Source: Lacticaseibacillus brantae DSM 23927
Lineage (GTDB): Bacteria; Bacillota; Bacilli; Lactobacillales; Lactobacillaceae
Assembly (NCBI RefSeq): GCF_001436115.1
Contig: NZ_AYZQ01000001.1
Span: forward strand, 744,001-808,000
Direction: 5' to 3'
Length of the DNA: 64,000 nucleotides
The number at the start of each line of letters is the position of its first letter. Within the stretch, counting starts at the first letter, position 1. Positions 24,122 to 32,631 of the stretch are shown piece by piece. The notes beneath the pieces are model-generated. The model was not told the DNA's origin, did not search any database, and saw only the letters and a list, made by a program, of their open reading frames with translations. The position numbers were made by a program, and so were the translations under genes.

Positions 24122-25501
24122 TTAATCTTCCAAATTAGGATTGATTTTGTTCGCCGCGATAACAAACGGTGCCCAAATGGCAAACCCAATGAAGGCATTA
24201 AACAGTTGAAGTAAAGGCGCTCGCCAGTCAAATCCGGTGGCGAGGAATGAGTTAATAAATGGTGGCATCACCCAGACCGTTTGAACTTTGATTGGTGATA
24301 CCCAACCCCATTGGATGACCCAATAAGCGATTGTAACCATCACAACTGGCGCCACGATAAACGGAATAAAATACACGGCATTCAATACGATTGGCATCCC
24401 AAACATGACAGGTTCATTGATTTGGAAAACCCCTGGGGCAATCGCCAAATTGGCCACCGCCCGTTCGTCTGCCCGCTTACTGAAGATAAAGATTGCAATG
24501 AGAAGCAAGACAGTGGAACCGGCACCACCAATCCAGGCATACATATCAAATGAAGACCGGGTCCAAAGATAACGCACCGTTTCATGCTGAGAGAAACGAT
24601 TAATGTTGTCTAATTGAGCAGTCAACCAAATGGAATCGAGGACTGGTCCCAATACGTTGGTCCCGTGAATCCCAAAGAACCAGAATAGTTGCACCAGCAA
24701 CGTGAGCAGTAAGACGGCGCCGTAACCTTGTGACAAGTGCAACAGTGGTTCTTGGATGGTCTTGTTGACCCAATCAAGAAAGACTTGGCCGTCGAAAATC
24801 TGCGTCCAGGCATAAGTGAAAATCCCAATTGCGTAGAGGGAAACAATCGCAGGAATAATTGCTGTGAAAGCTTTTGAAACTGCCGGAGGCACTGAATCCG
24901 GCATTTTGATGGTGACGTTCTTGCGCATTAACCAGATATAAATTGCTGCGGCCGCACCGCCAAGAATCATAGCAGTAAACAAACCAGTCGATCCGAATTG
25001 GGCGCCAAAGTTGAAATAGCCCCACGCATTGGTGGTAACCGTTTTATCAGCAACGGTGGCGCCGGCATCGGTGAGAATACGGGCCGCTGAACCAGATAAC
25101 GCTTTGCCTAAGGTCAGCGTTGCGGCAGCAGATTGTGTCAGACCCATCAGAAATGCGCCTAAAGTAACAATCCCACCTGCCAGTGGCTCGACCTTGTATT
25201 GCAGAGATAAATTATACCCCCATGTGAAAGCAAAAATTAAACCATAAACCGCTAATGTGGCGGTCCAAACCTGACTATTGACCCCAATAATGGGCTGCAT
25301 CGCGTTGACGAAACCGTCCATGTGATACTGACCTGGAATATCCCGTAATAGGGCGTTTAATAATACCGCAATTGATCCAGCCATGGTCGCAGGCATAGTG
25401 GTGATAAACGCATCACGCAGCCCAACAAGCCAACGAACCGAGCCAATTTTTGTCGCAACCGGAACAATATATTTTTCCAGCCATGCAATAAGTCCGTTCA
25501 T
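24122..25501 (-). CDS. celB: PTS cellobiose-type transporter subunit IIC
   Basis: The 459-residue protein has about ten membrane helices and the EIIC-Lac family pattern: WLEKYIVPVATKIG near the start, FWFFGIHGTNVLGPV in the centre and NEPVMFGMPIVLNAVYFIPF near the C-terminus, which forms the sugar site. It imports and phosphorylates beta-glucosides or chitobiose-like sugars together with IIA and IIB. The IIA gene is directly upstream; no IIB gene is present in this operon. Confidence 0.9.
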   Translation of the reverse strand: MNGLIAWLEKYIVPVATKIGSVRWLVGLRDAFITTMPATMAGSIAVLLNALLRDIPGQYHMDGFVNAMQPIIGVNSQVWTATLAVYGLIFAFTWGYNLSLQYKVEPLAGGIVTLGAFLMGLTQSAAATLTLGKALSGSAARILTDAGATVADKTVTTNAWGYFNFGAQFGSTGLFTAMILGGAAAAIYIWLMRKNVTIKMPDSVPPAVSKAFTAIIPAIVSLYAIGIFTYAWTQIFDGQVFLDWVNKTIQEPLLHLSQGYGAVLLLTLLVQLFWFFGIHGTNVLGPVLDSIWLTAQLDNINRFSQHETVRYLWTRSSFDMYAWIGGAGSTVLLLIAIFIFSKRADERAVANLAIAPGVFQINEPVMFGMPIVLNAVYFIPFIVAPVVMVTIAYWVIQWGWVSPIKVQTVWVMPPFINSFLATGFDWRAPLLQLFNAFIGFAIWAPFVIAANKINPNLED

Positions 25502-25588
25502 CGTATGTTCCTCCCAAAAAAGTATTTAAATGTGGCTTTAAGCCCGCATTTACAGTAATGAGCTCGACTAAGTTACCAGCTTGGTCGA

Positions 25589-25921
25589 TTAGTTCAGAGG
25601 GACGCCGGCGATCTTCTTGTACAGATCAACCATTTCGCCCGCTAAGTCGCGGAACGTGATCGCATTCATCATGTGATCTTGACTGTGTACCATCAGCAGG
25701 GTCACTTTGACATGGTCACCCTGCGCCTCTTTAGTGAGCATGCCAGTCTGAGCGTTGTGCGCCTCGGCCAAAAAGCCGTCCGCCTCTTTTAATTTCGCTG
25801 CAGCTTGGTCAAAGTCACCAGTTTTGGCCGCCATGATTGCTTCCATGGCACTACTTTTGGCATTGCCGCCATTGATAATTAAACCCATGACGGCTTCCAG
25901 ATTAGCTTCCTCTTCAGCCAT
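25589..25921 (-). CDS. celC: PTS lactose/cellobiose-family subunit IIA
   Basis: The 110-residue helical protein has the active-site His in LLMVHSQDHMMNAITFRD, the phosphorylation site of the lactose/cellobiose IIA family, and an N-terminal EEANLEAVMGLIINGGNAKS pattern typical for it. It carries phosphate from HPr to IIB. It is the first gene of the operon, with AGAAGGAGG before its ATG and two cre-like sites upstream. Confidence 0.92.
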   Translation of the reverse strand: MAEEEANLEAVMGLIINGGNAKSSAMEAIMAAKTGDFDQAAAKLKEADGFLAEAHNAQTGMLTKEAQGDHVKVTLLMVHSQDHMMNAITFRDLAGEMVDLYKKIAGVPLN

Positions 25922-25952
25922 CTAATCCCTCCTTCTATTGTCCTGTGCTTTA

Positions 25953-25982
25953 AGTGTACCCGGTTAAACTACCCGCTGTCAC
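25953..25982 (-). promoter_or_regulatory. Probable promoter of the PTS operon
   Basis: On the minus strand GTGACA (25977-25982) and TACACT (25953-25958) are separated by 18 bases. The leader would be about 25 bases. Confidence 0.5.
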
Positions 25983-26015
25983 GCATAACTAGCATTATTA
26001 AACGTTTTCGATAGC

Positions 26016-26029
26016 TTAAAACGGTTACA
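26016..26029. promoter_or_regulatory. cre-like site upstream of the PTS operon
   Basis: The word ttaaaacggttaca matches the CcpA consensus TGNAANCGNWWNCA with one mismatch. It lies about 35 bases upstream of the -35 element. Confidence 0.5.
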
Positions 26030-26132
26030 TTTATTCAATTAAACAATATAGGCTGTTATTTTTTATTAGCACAGTCCTTATATTCAATATGCCATTGCCA
26101 CCAGGCCATGTCAAAGGGAATTTGGCGCGTTT

Positions 26133-26146
26133 TGCAAACGGTTACA
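26133..26146. promoter_or_regulatory. cre site (perfect consensus match)
   Basis: The word tgcaaacggttaca matches TGNAANCGNWWNCA at every defined position. It lies between the DEAD-box gene terminator and the PTS operon, so catabolite control of the PTS genes is likely. Confidence 0.6.
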
Positions 26147-26164
26147 CTGACCGATTTAGCGAAT

Positions 26165-26195
26165 AAAAAAGAAGTGCGCCAACTGACACACTTCT
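26165..26195 (-). terminator. Terminator of the DEAD-box helicase gene
   Basis: The arms agaagtg and cacttct (minus strand) flank a 12-base loop and are followed by six T. Confidence 0.82.
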
Positions 26196-26214
26196 AGCAA
26201 GTAGACCACCCCGC

Positions 26215-27504
26215 CTAATTATTTTTCTTCGGCTGGCGCTTTCCTTTATTCTTTTGATCCCGGGCACGATGTTTCTTATGTTTTGGCTTTTCAACGACCG
26301 GTTTAACCACGGTTGTTTTCGACTTTTGCACCACTTTTGGCGCGACAACTTGTGGTGTCTCGCTGTCAGGAGTGACTTCTTGCTCTCGCTGTTCTCGCTT
26401 TGGCGGAGTAGTCGTCAGTTCACCGTCCACCAAATAGCCACGCTTAATCAAATACTCGGGGAAGCTTTTCTTCAAATCTCTGCGGTCGTGATCATCCCCA
26501 AGGGTAATCACATAACCACTGGCTCCCATTCGCCCAGTGCGACCGGCGCGGTGAATGTATGCTGCCTGACGCTTGGGGACATCGAAATTAATAACGGCAG
26601 GCAACCGCGGAATATCCAAGCCCCGCCCAGCCAAGTCCGTCACTAATAACAGCGTTAGTTTACCAGCACGAAAATCTTGGAGGGCTTTCTGGCGAGCAAC
26701 CTGGCGACCATTCCGGGATAGCACAGCAAAGCTAACGGCCTGATGGCGCAAAATGCCGGCGGCTTTCTCAAGGCTTGCATTCTGGTTGAAAAAGACCAAG
26801 GCCTGAAACTTAGGCAGATGCGCTAACCGTCGCAGCCAGTCGACTTGATGCTTGCGGTCAGTTTGGATAAATAAATGCGCCACGGGGCCTTGCGTTTGGT
26901 CTTGATCACGAACGTCAAACCAAGTGACCTCCTGGCCGAACCATTTCTCAAGTTCACGCATGATGGGACTCGCCGTCGCTGAGAAAAAGGCTAATTGAAC
27001 ATCCGCAGGCGCGCCCATCACAATCTGCCGAACTTGATCGAGACCAGGGTCACGTAACAATTCGTCGGCTTCATCGACGACGATAGTCTGTAGACCGGCA
27101 AGCTTAATCCGCCCACTGGTAATCAATTCCAGTAATCGGCCAGGCGTGGCCACAATCACTTCTGGCTTAGCTTTGAGTTTCTCAATTTGGCGTTTGACAT
27201 TGGCTGATCCTGTCACCCCCTGTAGTTGGGCCCCGATTGCTTTAGCGTAGGGGGTGAGCACATCCCGGGTTTGAATCGCTAGCTCTTGTGAAGGGGACAA
27301 AATCAGAATTTGTAAACCGTCACCAGGCACAACTTTTTCAAGCAAAGGCAAGCCAAAAGCCAAGGTCTTCCCTGACCCAGTCGGTGCCAAGCCGACCAAT
27401 GAGGTATCTTGTTTCAACGGTTGATAAACCGCTTCTTGAATCATCGTTTGGTTCGTGAAACCAGCTGCATCCCACAGTGGTTTAAAGGGTGTCGCAATTG
27501 TCAA
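26215..27504 (-). CDS. DEAD-box RNA helicase
   Basis: I place the start at a TTG (27502-27504) because GGAGA precedes it; the frame is open further but without a ribosome site. The 429-residue protein has all core motifs: APTGSGKT, ATPGR, DEAD, FSATAS, TDLAGRGLDIP and HRAGRTGR. The Lys/Arg-rich tail from about residue 365 is a typical RNA-binding extension of the CshA/CshB group. It probably acts in ribosome assembly or mRNA turnover, often in the cold. Which paralogue it is remains open. Confidence 0.9.
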   Translation of the reverse strand: MTIATPFKPLWDAAGFTNQTMIQEAVYQPLKQDTSLVGLAPTGSGKTLAFGLPLLEKVVPGDGLQILILSPSQELAIQTRDVLTPYAKAIGAQLQGVTGSANVKRQIEKLKAKPEVIVATPGRLLELITSGRIKLAGLQTIVVDEADELLRDPGLDQVRQIVMGAPADVQLAFFSATASPIMRELEKWFGQEVTWFDVRDQDQTQGPVAHLFIQTDRKHQVDWLRRLAHLPKFQALVFFNQNASLEKAAGILRHQAVSFAVLSRNGRQVARQKALQDFRAGKLTLLLVTDLAGRGLDIPRLPAVINFDVPKRQAAYIHRAGRTGRMGASGYVITLGDDHDRRDLKKSFPEYLIKRGYLVDGELTTTPPKREQREQEVTPDSETPQVVAPKVVQKSKTTVVKPVVEKPKHKKHRARDQKNKGKRQPKKNN

Positions 27505-27514
27505 AATGTTTCTC

Positions 27515-28498
27515 CTATTCTGGGTCGCCGGCAAAGATAATGCCAGCAGATTGGCGCAATGTGCCCATGACAGTATGAACCTGCTGGGCTAATGCGAATT
27601 GTTTCGTGAAAAAGTCGCGGTCGTGGTTCTCAATCGCTTGACCAAAAGCTTCTGCTTCAGCCACCATCGGATTAGGTAAAACCGGACGGCTCAAGTTCTG
27701 CTCGGCATCGCCTGATACTAAGGTCACCGACTTTAAATCGCCGACCGGATCAAACACAAGCGTATCTTTATCTGTATAGATTTCTGAAGCCAAATAACTA
27801 TTGCTGGTTTTGCCAGTAATCAAGTTAACCGCGAATTGTGGGTATTGCAATTGCATCACCCCATCGCCATCCACGCCGCTATCCAGTAAATGGGCACGAT
27901 AGGTTGCGATGTCAGGCATACCAAACCATTTGACGGCAGCATACACCAGATAAACCCCTAGGTCCATCAAGGCGCCGCCCGCAAACTTGGCTGAAAAGAC
28001 ATTTGGATTCTTGCCATCAATATAAGCGTCGAATTTGGAAGAATATTTCTTATAGCTCAAAGTGGCCCCAGAAATTGGGTGCTGGTGGACAAAATTATCA
28101 ATGACAGCGAAATTGTCTTCGTATAGATGGCGCGCTGCTTCAAAGAGGAACAAATCAGGATGGTCTGCTAATGCGTCACGCAAAGCATCGAGTTGTTGGG
28201 GATGAGTGACAAGTGGTTTCTCTACAATGGCCGATTTGCCGGCTGCCAATGCCATCACCGCTTGTTGCGCGTGAAAGCTATTGGGACTAGCAATATAGAC
28301 CACATCAAAATCAGCCGCAAAGAAATCATCAAGGTCAGTATACAATGCTGCCGAGGTCTTAATCTGTTGCGCAAAATCCGCGGCAGTTTCTTGATGGCGC
28401 GAATAAATTGCAGTCACTGCGTAACGGTTCGTTTGGTGTGCGGCGTCAACGAACTGTGCGCTAATCCAACCGGTCCCAATAATGCCAAGTTTTAACAT
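27515..28498 (-). CDS. Gfo/Idh/MocA family oxidoreductase
   Basis: The 327-residue protein has an N-terminal Rossmann motif (LGIIGTGWISAQFVDAA), the VYIASPNSFHAQQA signature and the EKPLVTHPQQL motif with the catalytic Lys near residue 92. The family oxidises or reduces sugars, polyols or related compounds with NAD(P). The substrate is not clear. A second member is encoded at 49755-50726. AAAGGGG precedes the ATG. Confidence 0.9.
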   Translation of the reverse strand: MLKLGIIGTGWISAQFVDAAHQTNRYAVTAIYSRHQETAADFAQQIKTSAALYTDLDDFFAADFDVVYIASPNSFHAQQAVMALAAGKSAIVEKPLVTHPQQLDALRDALADHPDLFLFEAARHLYEDNFAVIDNFVHQHPISGATLSYKKYSSKFDAYIDGKNPNVFSAKFAGGALMDLGVYLVYAAVKWFGMPDIATYRAHLLDSGVDGDGVMQLQYPQFAVNLITGKTSNSYLASEIYTDKDTLVFDPVGDLKSVTLVSGDAEQNLSRPVLPNPMVAEAEAFGQAIENHDRDFFTKQFALAQQVHTVMGTLRQSAGIIFAGDPE

Positions 28499-28615
28499 CG
28501 AATCGCCCCTTTCTTCTTCATTGTATCAGTCACACTCAACAAAATCAGTAATCAGTTTTCCCGCAAAAAAAATTTTCGTGCTATGATTAAAGAAACCCAC
28601 AAAGGAGGAAACGTC

Positions 28616-28972
28616 GTGGCCCGATTTAACCGTTTGAAACAAGCACTTTCCCAACTCGTGCACCCGAAAAGGGAGCCACCAATTCATGAGATTAGTAATC
28701 CCGCACTCGAATTGGCTGAGAACTTCACGGGTCACTACGCCTTCCTTGATGAGCAGACCAACAAAAGTCATCAGCTCATTATCGGCCCTGATCTGACCAT
28801 CAAAATTGATGGCCGAGCGCTCCCCGGTCAGGTGATCGGCGTGACGACCTCGGCTTTGACTTTCCTTGATCATTATGGCTTTCAGCTCATTATTACCTGT
28901 GAAGCTGGGGTCCCTGTGAGTGTATACGATGAAGCCGAAGACGCCACCTACCAGATTATTACCCCAGAATAG
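28616..28972 (+). CDS. DUF4828 family protein
   Basis: The start is a GTG with AAAGGAGG upstream. The 118-residue protein shows the DUF4828 pattern: ENFTGHYAFLDEQTNKSHQL, then DLTIKIDGRALPG and TFLDHYGFQLII. It looks like a small beta-rich cytoplasmic protein. The family is confined to Lactobacillales and has no known function. It stands alone, divergent from the oxidoreductase gene. Confidence 0.75.
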   Translation: MARFNRLKQALSQLVHPKREPPIHEISNPALELAENFTGHYAFLDEQTNKSHQLIIGPDLTIKIDGRALPGQVIGVTTSALTFLDHYGFQLIITCEAGVPVSVYDEAEDATYQIITPE

Positions 28973-28979
28973 AATTAAC

Positions 28980-29028
28980 AAAGAGGCTGCGACGGACCCA
29001 ACAGGGTCACGCCGCAGCCTCTTCTTTG
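28980..29028. terminator. Bidirectional terminator between DUF4828 and yxeA
   Basis: The arms aagaggctgcg and cgcagcctctt form an 11-bp stem with a partly paired loop between converging genes. Confidence 0.85.
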
Positions 29029-29033
29029 TTGAT

Positions 29034-29393
29034 TTACTCGTTTAGTTTAGCGAGTGCCGCCTTTGGCACATCTTTTTTAGGGACGGCCTCCCAGCTAGTC
29101 ACACCTTTTTTATCATTATAGGTCAACTTTAAATACGCATTGCGCTTCAAGGGCCGAGTTTTATGCCCGTTGAATTCAAGCTGAATCCCATTACCACTTT
29201 CGTCATAACCCTTTTGATTGTACTGATAGTCAATGAACGCATTACCGTTATCGTCTTTTTCGTTGAGTTTCTTACCGTCATTGACAATTTGCGTGTAATA
29301 AGCCGTCCCACCGTAATTAGTCACTTCGTAAATTTTCAGGCCGCCAAACACCAAAACAATGAGCACGAGCAGGCCGATAATAAATTTCTTCAT
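29034..29393 (-). CDS. YxeA family (DUF1093) exported protein
   Basis: The start at 29393 (MKKFIIGLLVLIVLVFGGL) has GAGGTG upstream. It has one N-terminal hydrophobic helix and a small beta-rich exported domain with GGTAYYTQI and the YNQKGYDESGNG pattern of YxeA. At 119 residues it fits the family. YxeA genes are associated with bacitracin-type ABC transporters in bacilli, but none lies here. The function is unknown. Confidence 0.8.
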   Translation of the reverse strand: MKKFIIGLLVLIVLVFGGLKIYEVTNYGGTAYYTQIVNDGKKLNEKDDNGNAFIDYQYNQKGYDESGNGIQLEFNGHKTRPLKRNAYLKLTYNDKKGVTSWEAVPKKDVPKAALAKLNE

Positions 29394-29456
29394 CACTTTC
29401 ACCTCGAGATTATTATCTCAGGTTGGGGTTCGAGATACCATGGTTTGAGATAACAA

Positions 29457-30188
29457 TCAACGAACAGTTTTGTTAGTTGCGGCTGCAAAGGCAGCTTGAC
29501 TGCCGACAAACACGGCTGATTGATACCGCGGGTCGTCCGTCCCGGGCAGCGGTGCCCCATTTGAATATTGCCAGAATGTCGCAGCTTTAGGCCGGCTGGT
29601 GCTGATGACCCAGCGGCCAACAGTGGTCGGCAGAGTTTTAACCCGAGCAAGCATAGCCGGCGTGCCCATGATCACAAAATTTCGATTAAACCGAGTAGCG
29701 ACCTGCTGCATAAACGTATTCACAGACGCGGTTAACTGCGCGTCACTGGGTAAATCTGCCTTATAGGCCACGAGATAAATCCCAATGGGCAGCGTCCCAA
29801 CTGCACTCACCTTGCTGATAAAGTGCTGAGCCTGCGCGGTCGGGGTACTATCAAAGCTAAAATAATGATAAACCCCTAGTGGCAGTCCCTGCCCTTGGGC
29901 GCGATCATAGTTGATGGCAAATTGATCATCAACATAACTTGCGCCTTCAGTCGCCTTCAGATAAACAAACATGTTCGCCGAAAAACTTGAGAAATCCTGT
30001 GGGCCATCTGATTGATCCAGCCGCACGCCCATAACGGGATAGGTTCGACTGCTTGGCCGTGGATTGCGATTCAGCCACCAGGTGACGCCAAGGACAACCA
30101 AAGCCAACGCCAAGACGATCGCTGCGATTGTGACTAACCGTTGCCGCCGTGAATATGTTTCTGTATAGATTGGTCGTTTATCGTTCAT
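29457..30188 (-). CDS. Membrane-anchored GH25-like protein, catalytic motif apparently lost
   Basis: The 243-residue protein has a cytoplasmic N-terminus, one membrane helix (about residues 18-40) and an outside domain with clear GH25 landmarks: MFVYLKATEGASYVDDQF, GLPLGVYHYF and, near the end, FWQYSNGAPLPG. GH25 lysozymes need Asp near the first strand and a D-x-E pair after a Pro-rich strand. Here the first motif reads GVRLDQSDG and the D-x-E position reads IYLVAY. It may therefore bind peptidoglycan without cutting it. A GAGGGG site precedes the ATG. Confidence 0.75.
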   Translation of the reverse strand: MNDKRPIYTETYSRRQRLVTIAAIVLALALVVLGVTWWLNRNPRPSSRTYPVMGVRLDQSDGPQDFSSFSANMFVYLKATEGASYVDDQFAINYDRAQGQGLPLGVYHYFSFDSTPTAQAQHFISKVSAVGTLPIGIYLVAYKADLPSDAQLTASVNTFMQQVATRFNRNFVIMGTPAMLARVKTLPTTVGRWVISTSRPKAATFWQYSNGAPLPGTDDPRYQSAVFVGSQAAFAAATNKTVR

Positions 30189-30345
30189 AGTCCCCTCCTG
30201 GCTCTAACAATAAAAATTATAGCGCAACTCAATTCAAAAAGTCGGCTTCCCGCCAAAAATCAGCCCCAAGCCCGACCATGATTCGACATTGACCAATGTC
30301 CGCTTGACTCCCATAATAGCGGTAGAAACATAAAGGAGTGAGGAC

Positions 30346-30540
30346 ATGCTTGATGATCGGCTGCTTGGCCTGACCTTTACCTTAACCAGTGCGGCAGAAT
30401 ATGGCCAAGTCAGTTTCTTTGGCATTCGATACCAATACCATTTGTTGCGTCCGGCTGAAATCGGCACGCAGGTGATTGTCTTGCGCCATACCCCACGATA
30501 CCTGGAAGTCGTGGCTGCCGATTCAGTATTGGCTTATTAG
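30346..30540 (+). CDS. Mini NfeD-like OB-fold protein (64 aa)
   Basis: The 64-residue protein (MLDDRLLGLTFTLTSAAEYG, then QVSFFGIRYQYHLLRPAEIG and VIVLRHTPRYLEVV) resembles the C-terminal OB-fold domain of NfeD proteins. The membrane and protease parts of NfeD are missing. AAAGGAGTGAGG precedes the ATG. It lies 12 bases before an SPFH gene, the usual partner of NfeD, which supports the assignment. The similarity is by pattern and context only. Confidence 0.6.
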   Translation: MLDDRLLGLTFTLTSAAEYGQVSFFGIRYQYHLLRPAEIGTQVIVLRHTPRYLEVVAADSVLAY

Positions 30541-30551
30541 GAGGAGTAATA

Positions 30552-31478
30552 ATGAATCTTGTGCTATTAATTGCGTCAATTGTGATCATTTTATTGATTC
30601 TTGTCGTGCTTTTTACTAGTGTCGCGATTATCCATACGGGGGAAGTTGGCATTGTGGAACGCCTTGGGAAATACACTGAGACCTTGGAACCTGGCTTCCA
30701 TGTTGTCTTGCCCCTTATTTATCGCATCACAGAAATTGTAAACATGAAGCAAATTCCGCTGAAGGTCGATGAACAAGAAGTCATCACCAAAGACAATGTG
30801 GTCGTCCGGATTTCAGAGACCTTGAAGTATCACATTACCGATGTCAACGCTTATGTCTATCAGAACAAAGATTCCGTTCTTTCAATGGTCCAAGACACTC
30901 GCGCCAACTTGCGGGGAATAATTGGCAATATGGATTTGAATGATGTGCTGAACGGTACTGAGTCTATTAACCGGACACTCTTTGAACAGATTGGTGAAAC
31001 GACTGCCGGGTACGGATTGAATGTTGACCGGGTCAATATTGATTCGATTCAAGTCGACAGTACCATCCAAGACTCCATGAACAAATTGCTCCGTGCTTCT
31101 CGGGAACGGGAAGCTAATATCATGGAAGCTGAAGGCCACAAACAAGCTGCCATTGCCAAGGCCGAAGGTGAGAAACAGGCCACCATCCTTGAAGCTGAAG
31201 CCAATAAACAGACCCAAATTCTACAGGCCCAAGGCCGCGCCGAGAGTCAGCGCTTGATTGCTGAATCGATTCACGATCAAATTGATTCCATTAAGACCGG
31301 ATTAACAGAAAACGGTGATTTATATCTGCAGTTTAAGAATATCGAGGCGTTAGAAGAATTGGCCAAAGGCACATCTAATACGATTGTCTTACCAAGTTCT
31401 GCTATCGATTCACTTGGGTCCCTCCCCGCTGTTGGCCAAGTCCTTGCCAACTCAGCCGTCAAAACCAACAAAGACTAA
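30552..31478 (+). CDS. SPFH/stomatin-like membrane protein (QmcA type)
   Basis: The 308-residue protein has one N-terminal membrane helix, a Band 7/SPFH domain (VGIVERLGKYTETLEPGFH at about residues 33-51, then MKQIPLKVDEQEVITKDNV) and a long Ala/Glu-rich coiled coil (about residues 180-235). It ends in a short hydrophobic part. SPFH proteins form membrane rings that organise proteases and lipids. With the preceding NfeD-like gene it forms a conserved two-gene pair. An AGGAGGAG site precedes the ATG. Confidence 0.9.
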   Translation: MNLVLLIASIVIILLILVVLFTSVAIIHTGEVGIVERLGKYTETLEPGFHVVLPLIYRITEIVNMKQIPLKVDEQEVITKDNVVVRISETLKYHITDVNAYVYQNKDSVLSMVQDTRANLRGIIGNMDLNDVLNGTESINRTLFEQIGETTAGYGLNVDRVNIDSIQVDSTIQDSMNKLLRASREREANIMEAEGHKQAAIAKAEGEKQATILEAEANKQTQILQAQGRAESQRLIAESIHDQIDSIKTGLTENGDLYLQFKNIEALEELAKGTSNTIVLPSSAIDSLGSLPAVGQVLANSAVKTNKD

Positions 31479-31482
31479 TCAC

Positions 31483-31513
31483 AAAAAAACCAGCCCAATA
31501 GGCTGGTTTTTTT
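31483..31513 (+). terminator. Terminator after the SPFH gene
   Basis: The stem accagcc-caata-ggctggt is flanked by A and T runs; it may work in both directions. Confidence 0.88.
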
Positions 31514-31599
31514 AATACTATTTTTTGTCCCCAAGATGACGCTTCTTTGGTGCAACGTGTCAAAGCTTTATATTTATGCGGCATCGAGCGTGAGTGCAT

Positions 31600-32310
31600 T
31601 TATTTTTTTGGAGCTTCTGAAGCCGTTGGTGCACTGGGGTCAGCGACACTCGACGTTTCAGACTGTGCCGTTGCGGATGGTTGTGTGGCCTCATCAGCTG
31701 CCGAACTGTCAGCGCCCGCAGGCGTTTTCACACGGAAGAAGAACTTCATAAAACCATTACTTTCAGCTTTGACGGTGAATAAGTCCGTTGGTAACACGGC
31801 CATAATCAGGAAAATCAAACCAAAGACAAGGGTGACCCAATTAGTTAACCAAGGCTGGCCTGCAAAACCCGGCCGGCCATAAGGGCCTTCATATGCAAGT
31901 TGTGTGGCCATCCGCTGTGCCATCACGATCACTTCCAACACCACCATCACCGCCCAGATGACGAGCGTGCCGCGGCCACGAAGACCGACATCACGAGATC
32001 GCCGGACGGACAGCGCTAAATCTGGCAGGAATAAGGCTAAGCTTGATAAGATTAGCAGCGCGATAAACACAATCATCGCGGTAATCACAGTCGTGCTGCG
32101 TTCACCCGTGAAAAACTGCATGCCGAAATTCACCACGCTAACAGTGGTCCCAGTGAGTAAAATGCCCATCCAAACGCTAACGACTAAACGCATCCACCAG
32201 TAACCGGCACGAGTTGAACGCCCGTTAAATTCAATGTAACCCCGCCAAAAATCTTTAAAGGCTTGACCAAATGACACTTGGCCAGGTACTTCCATAATCT
32301 TCTTCATCAT
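31600..32310 (-). CDS. DUF805 family membrane protein
   Basis: The start at 32310 has GGAGGAGGAA directly before the ATG pair. The 236-residue protein begins with the DUF805 pattern FKDFWRGYIEFNGRSTRAGYW and has four membrane helices; the SVRRSRDVGLRG motif between helices is also typical. The last 45 residues are a disordered tail rich in Ala, Ser, Thr and Pro. The function is unknown. Confidence 0.88.
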   Translation of the reverse strand: MMKKIMEVPGQVSFGQAFKDFWRGYIEFNGRSTRAGYWWMRLVVSVWMGILLTGTTVSVVNFGMQFFTGERSTTVITAMIVFIALLILSSLALFLPDLALSVRRSRDVGLRGRGTLVIWAVMVVLEVIVMAQRMATQLAYEGPYGRPGFAGQPWLTNWVTLVFGLIFLIMAVLPTDLFTVKAESNGFMKFFFRVKTPAGADSSAADEATQPSATAQSETSSVADPSAPTASEAPKK

Positions 32311-32573
32311 TTCCTCCTCCAGATGCCCAGTTGATTGAGACATCAGTTCATCAACCAATATAACATGTTATAGGCATGTAAGCGACTGAAAACCAGGATT
32401 GACAAGGCTTACAGCCAGAAAAGTTGCACCAACAGCCGGTAGAAAACGAGAATTACCCGGGAGTGATGATGAGGCTCAAATTGCGGCTTTGACTCGAGCC
32501 CTAACGTGTGCAAACTCGCAACGAGCGGAATTTTCTGTCTTTTGGAACGCGATTAACCTCTATTGTTCGAATA
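32311..32573. other. Gene-free stretch, possible interspersed repeat or gene remnant
   Basis: No gene with a ribosome site is visible here. The part nearest DUF805 has AT-rich promoter-like sequence without a clear -35/-10 pair. On the plus strand a frame stays open from 32399 through the following terminator to 32695, which is unusual for intergenic DNA and could reflect a decayed gene or a copy of an interspersed repeat. Confidence 0.35.
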
Positions 32574-32624
32574 TTAAAAAGCGGTTGGGCCCAAAACATC
32601 ATTTTGGGCCCAACCGCTTTTGTC
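32574..32624 (-). terminator. Strong terminator of rlmCD
   Basis: An almost perfect stem with arms aaagcggttgggcccaaaa and its complement encloses a few unpaired bases. On the minus strand it ends in a T run. Confidence 0.9.
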
Positions 32625-32631
32625 TTCGCTA

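Noticed and set aside
25545-25588. Attenuator between IIA and IIC genes
   Set aside because: An imperfect hairpin (cgaccaag/cttagtcg) is present but without a T tract or an alternative pairing.
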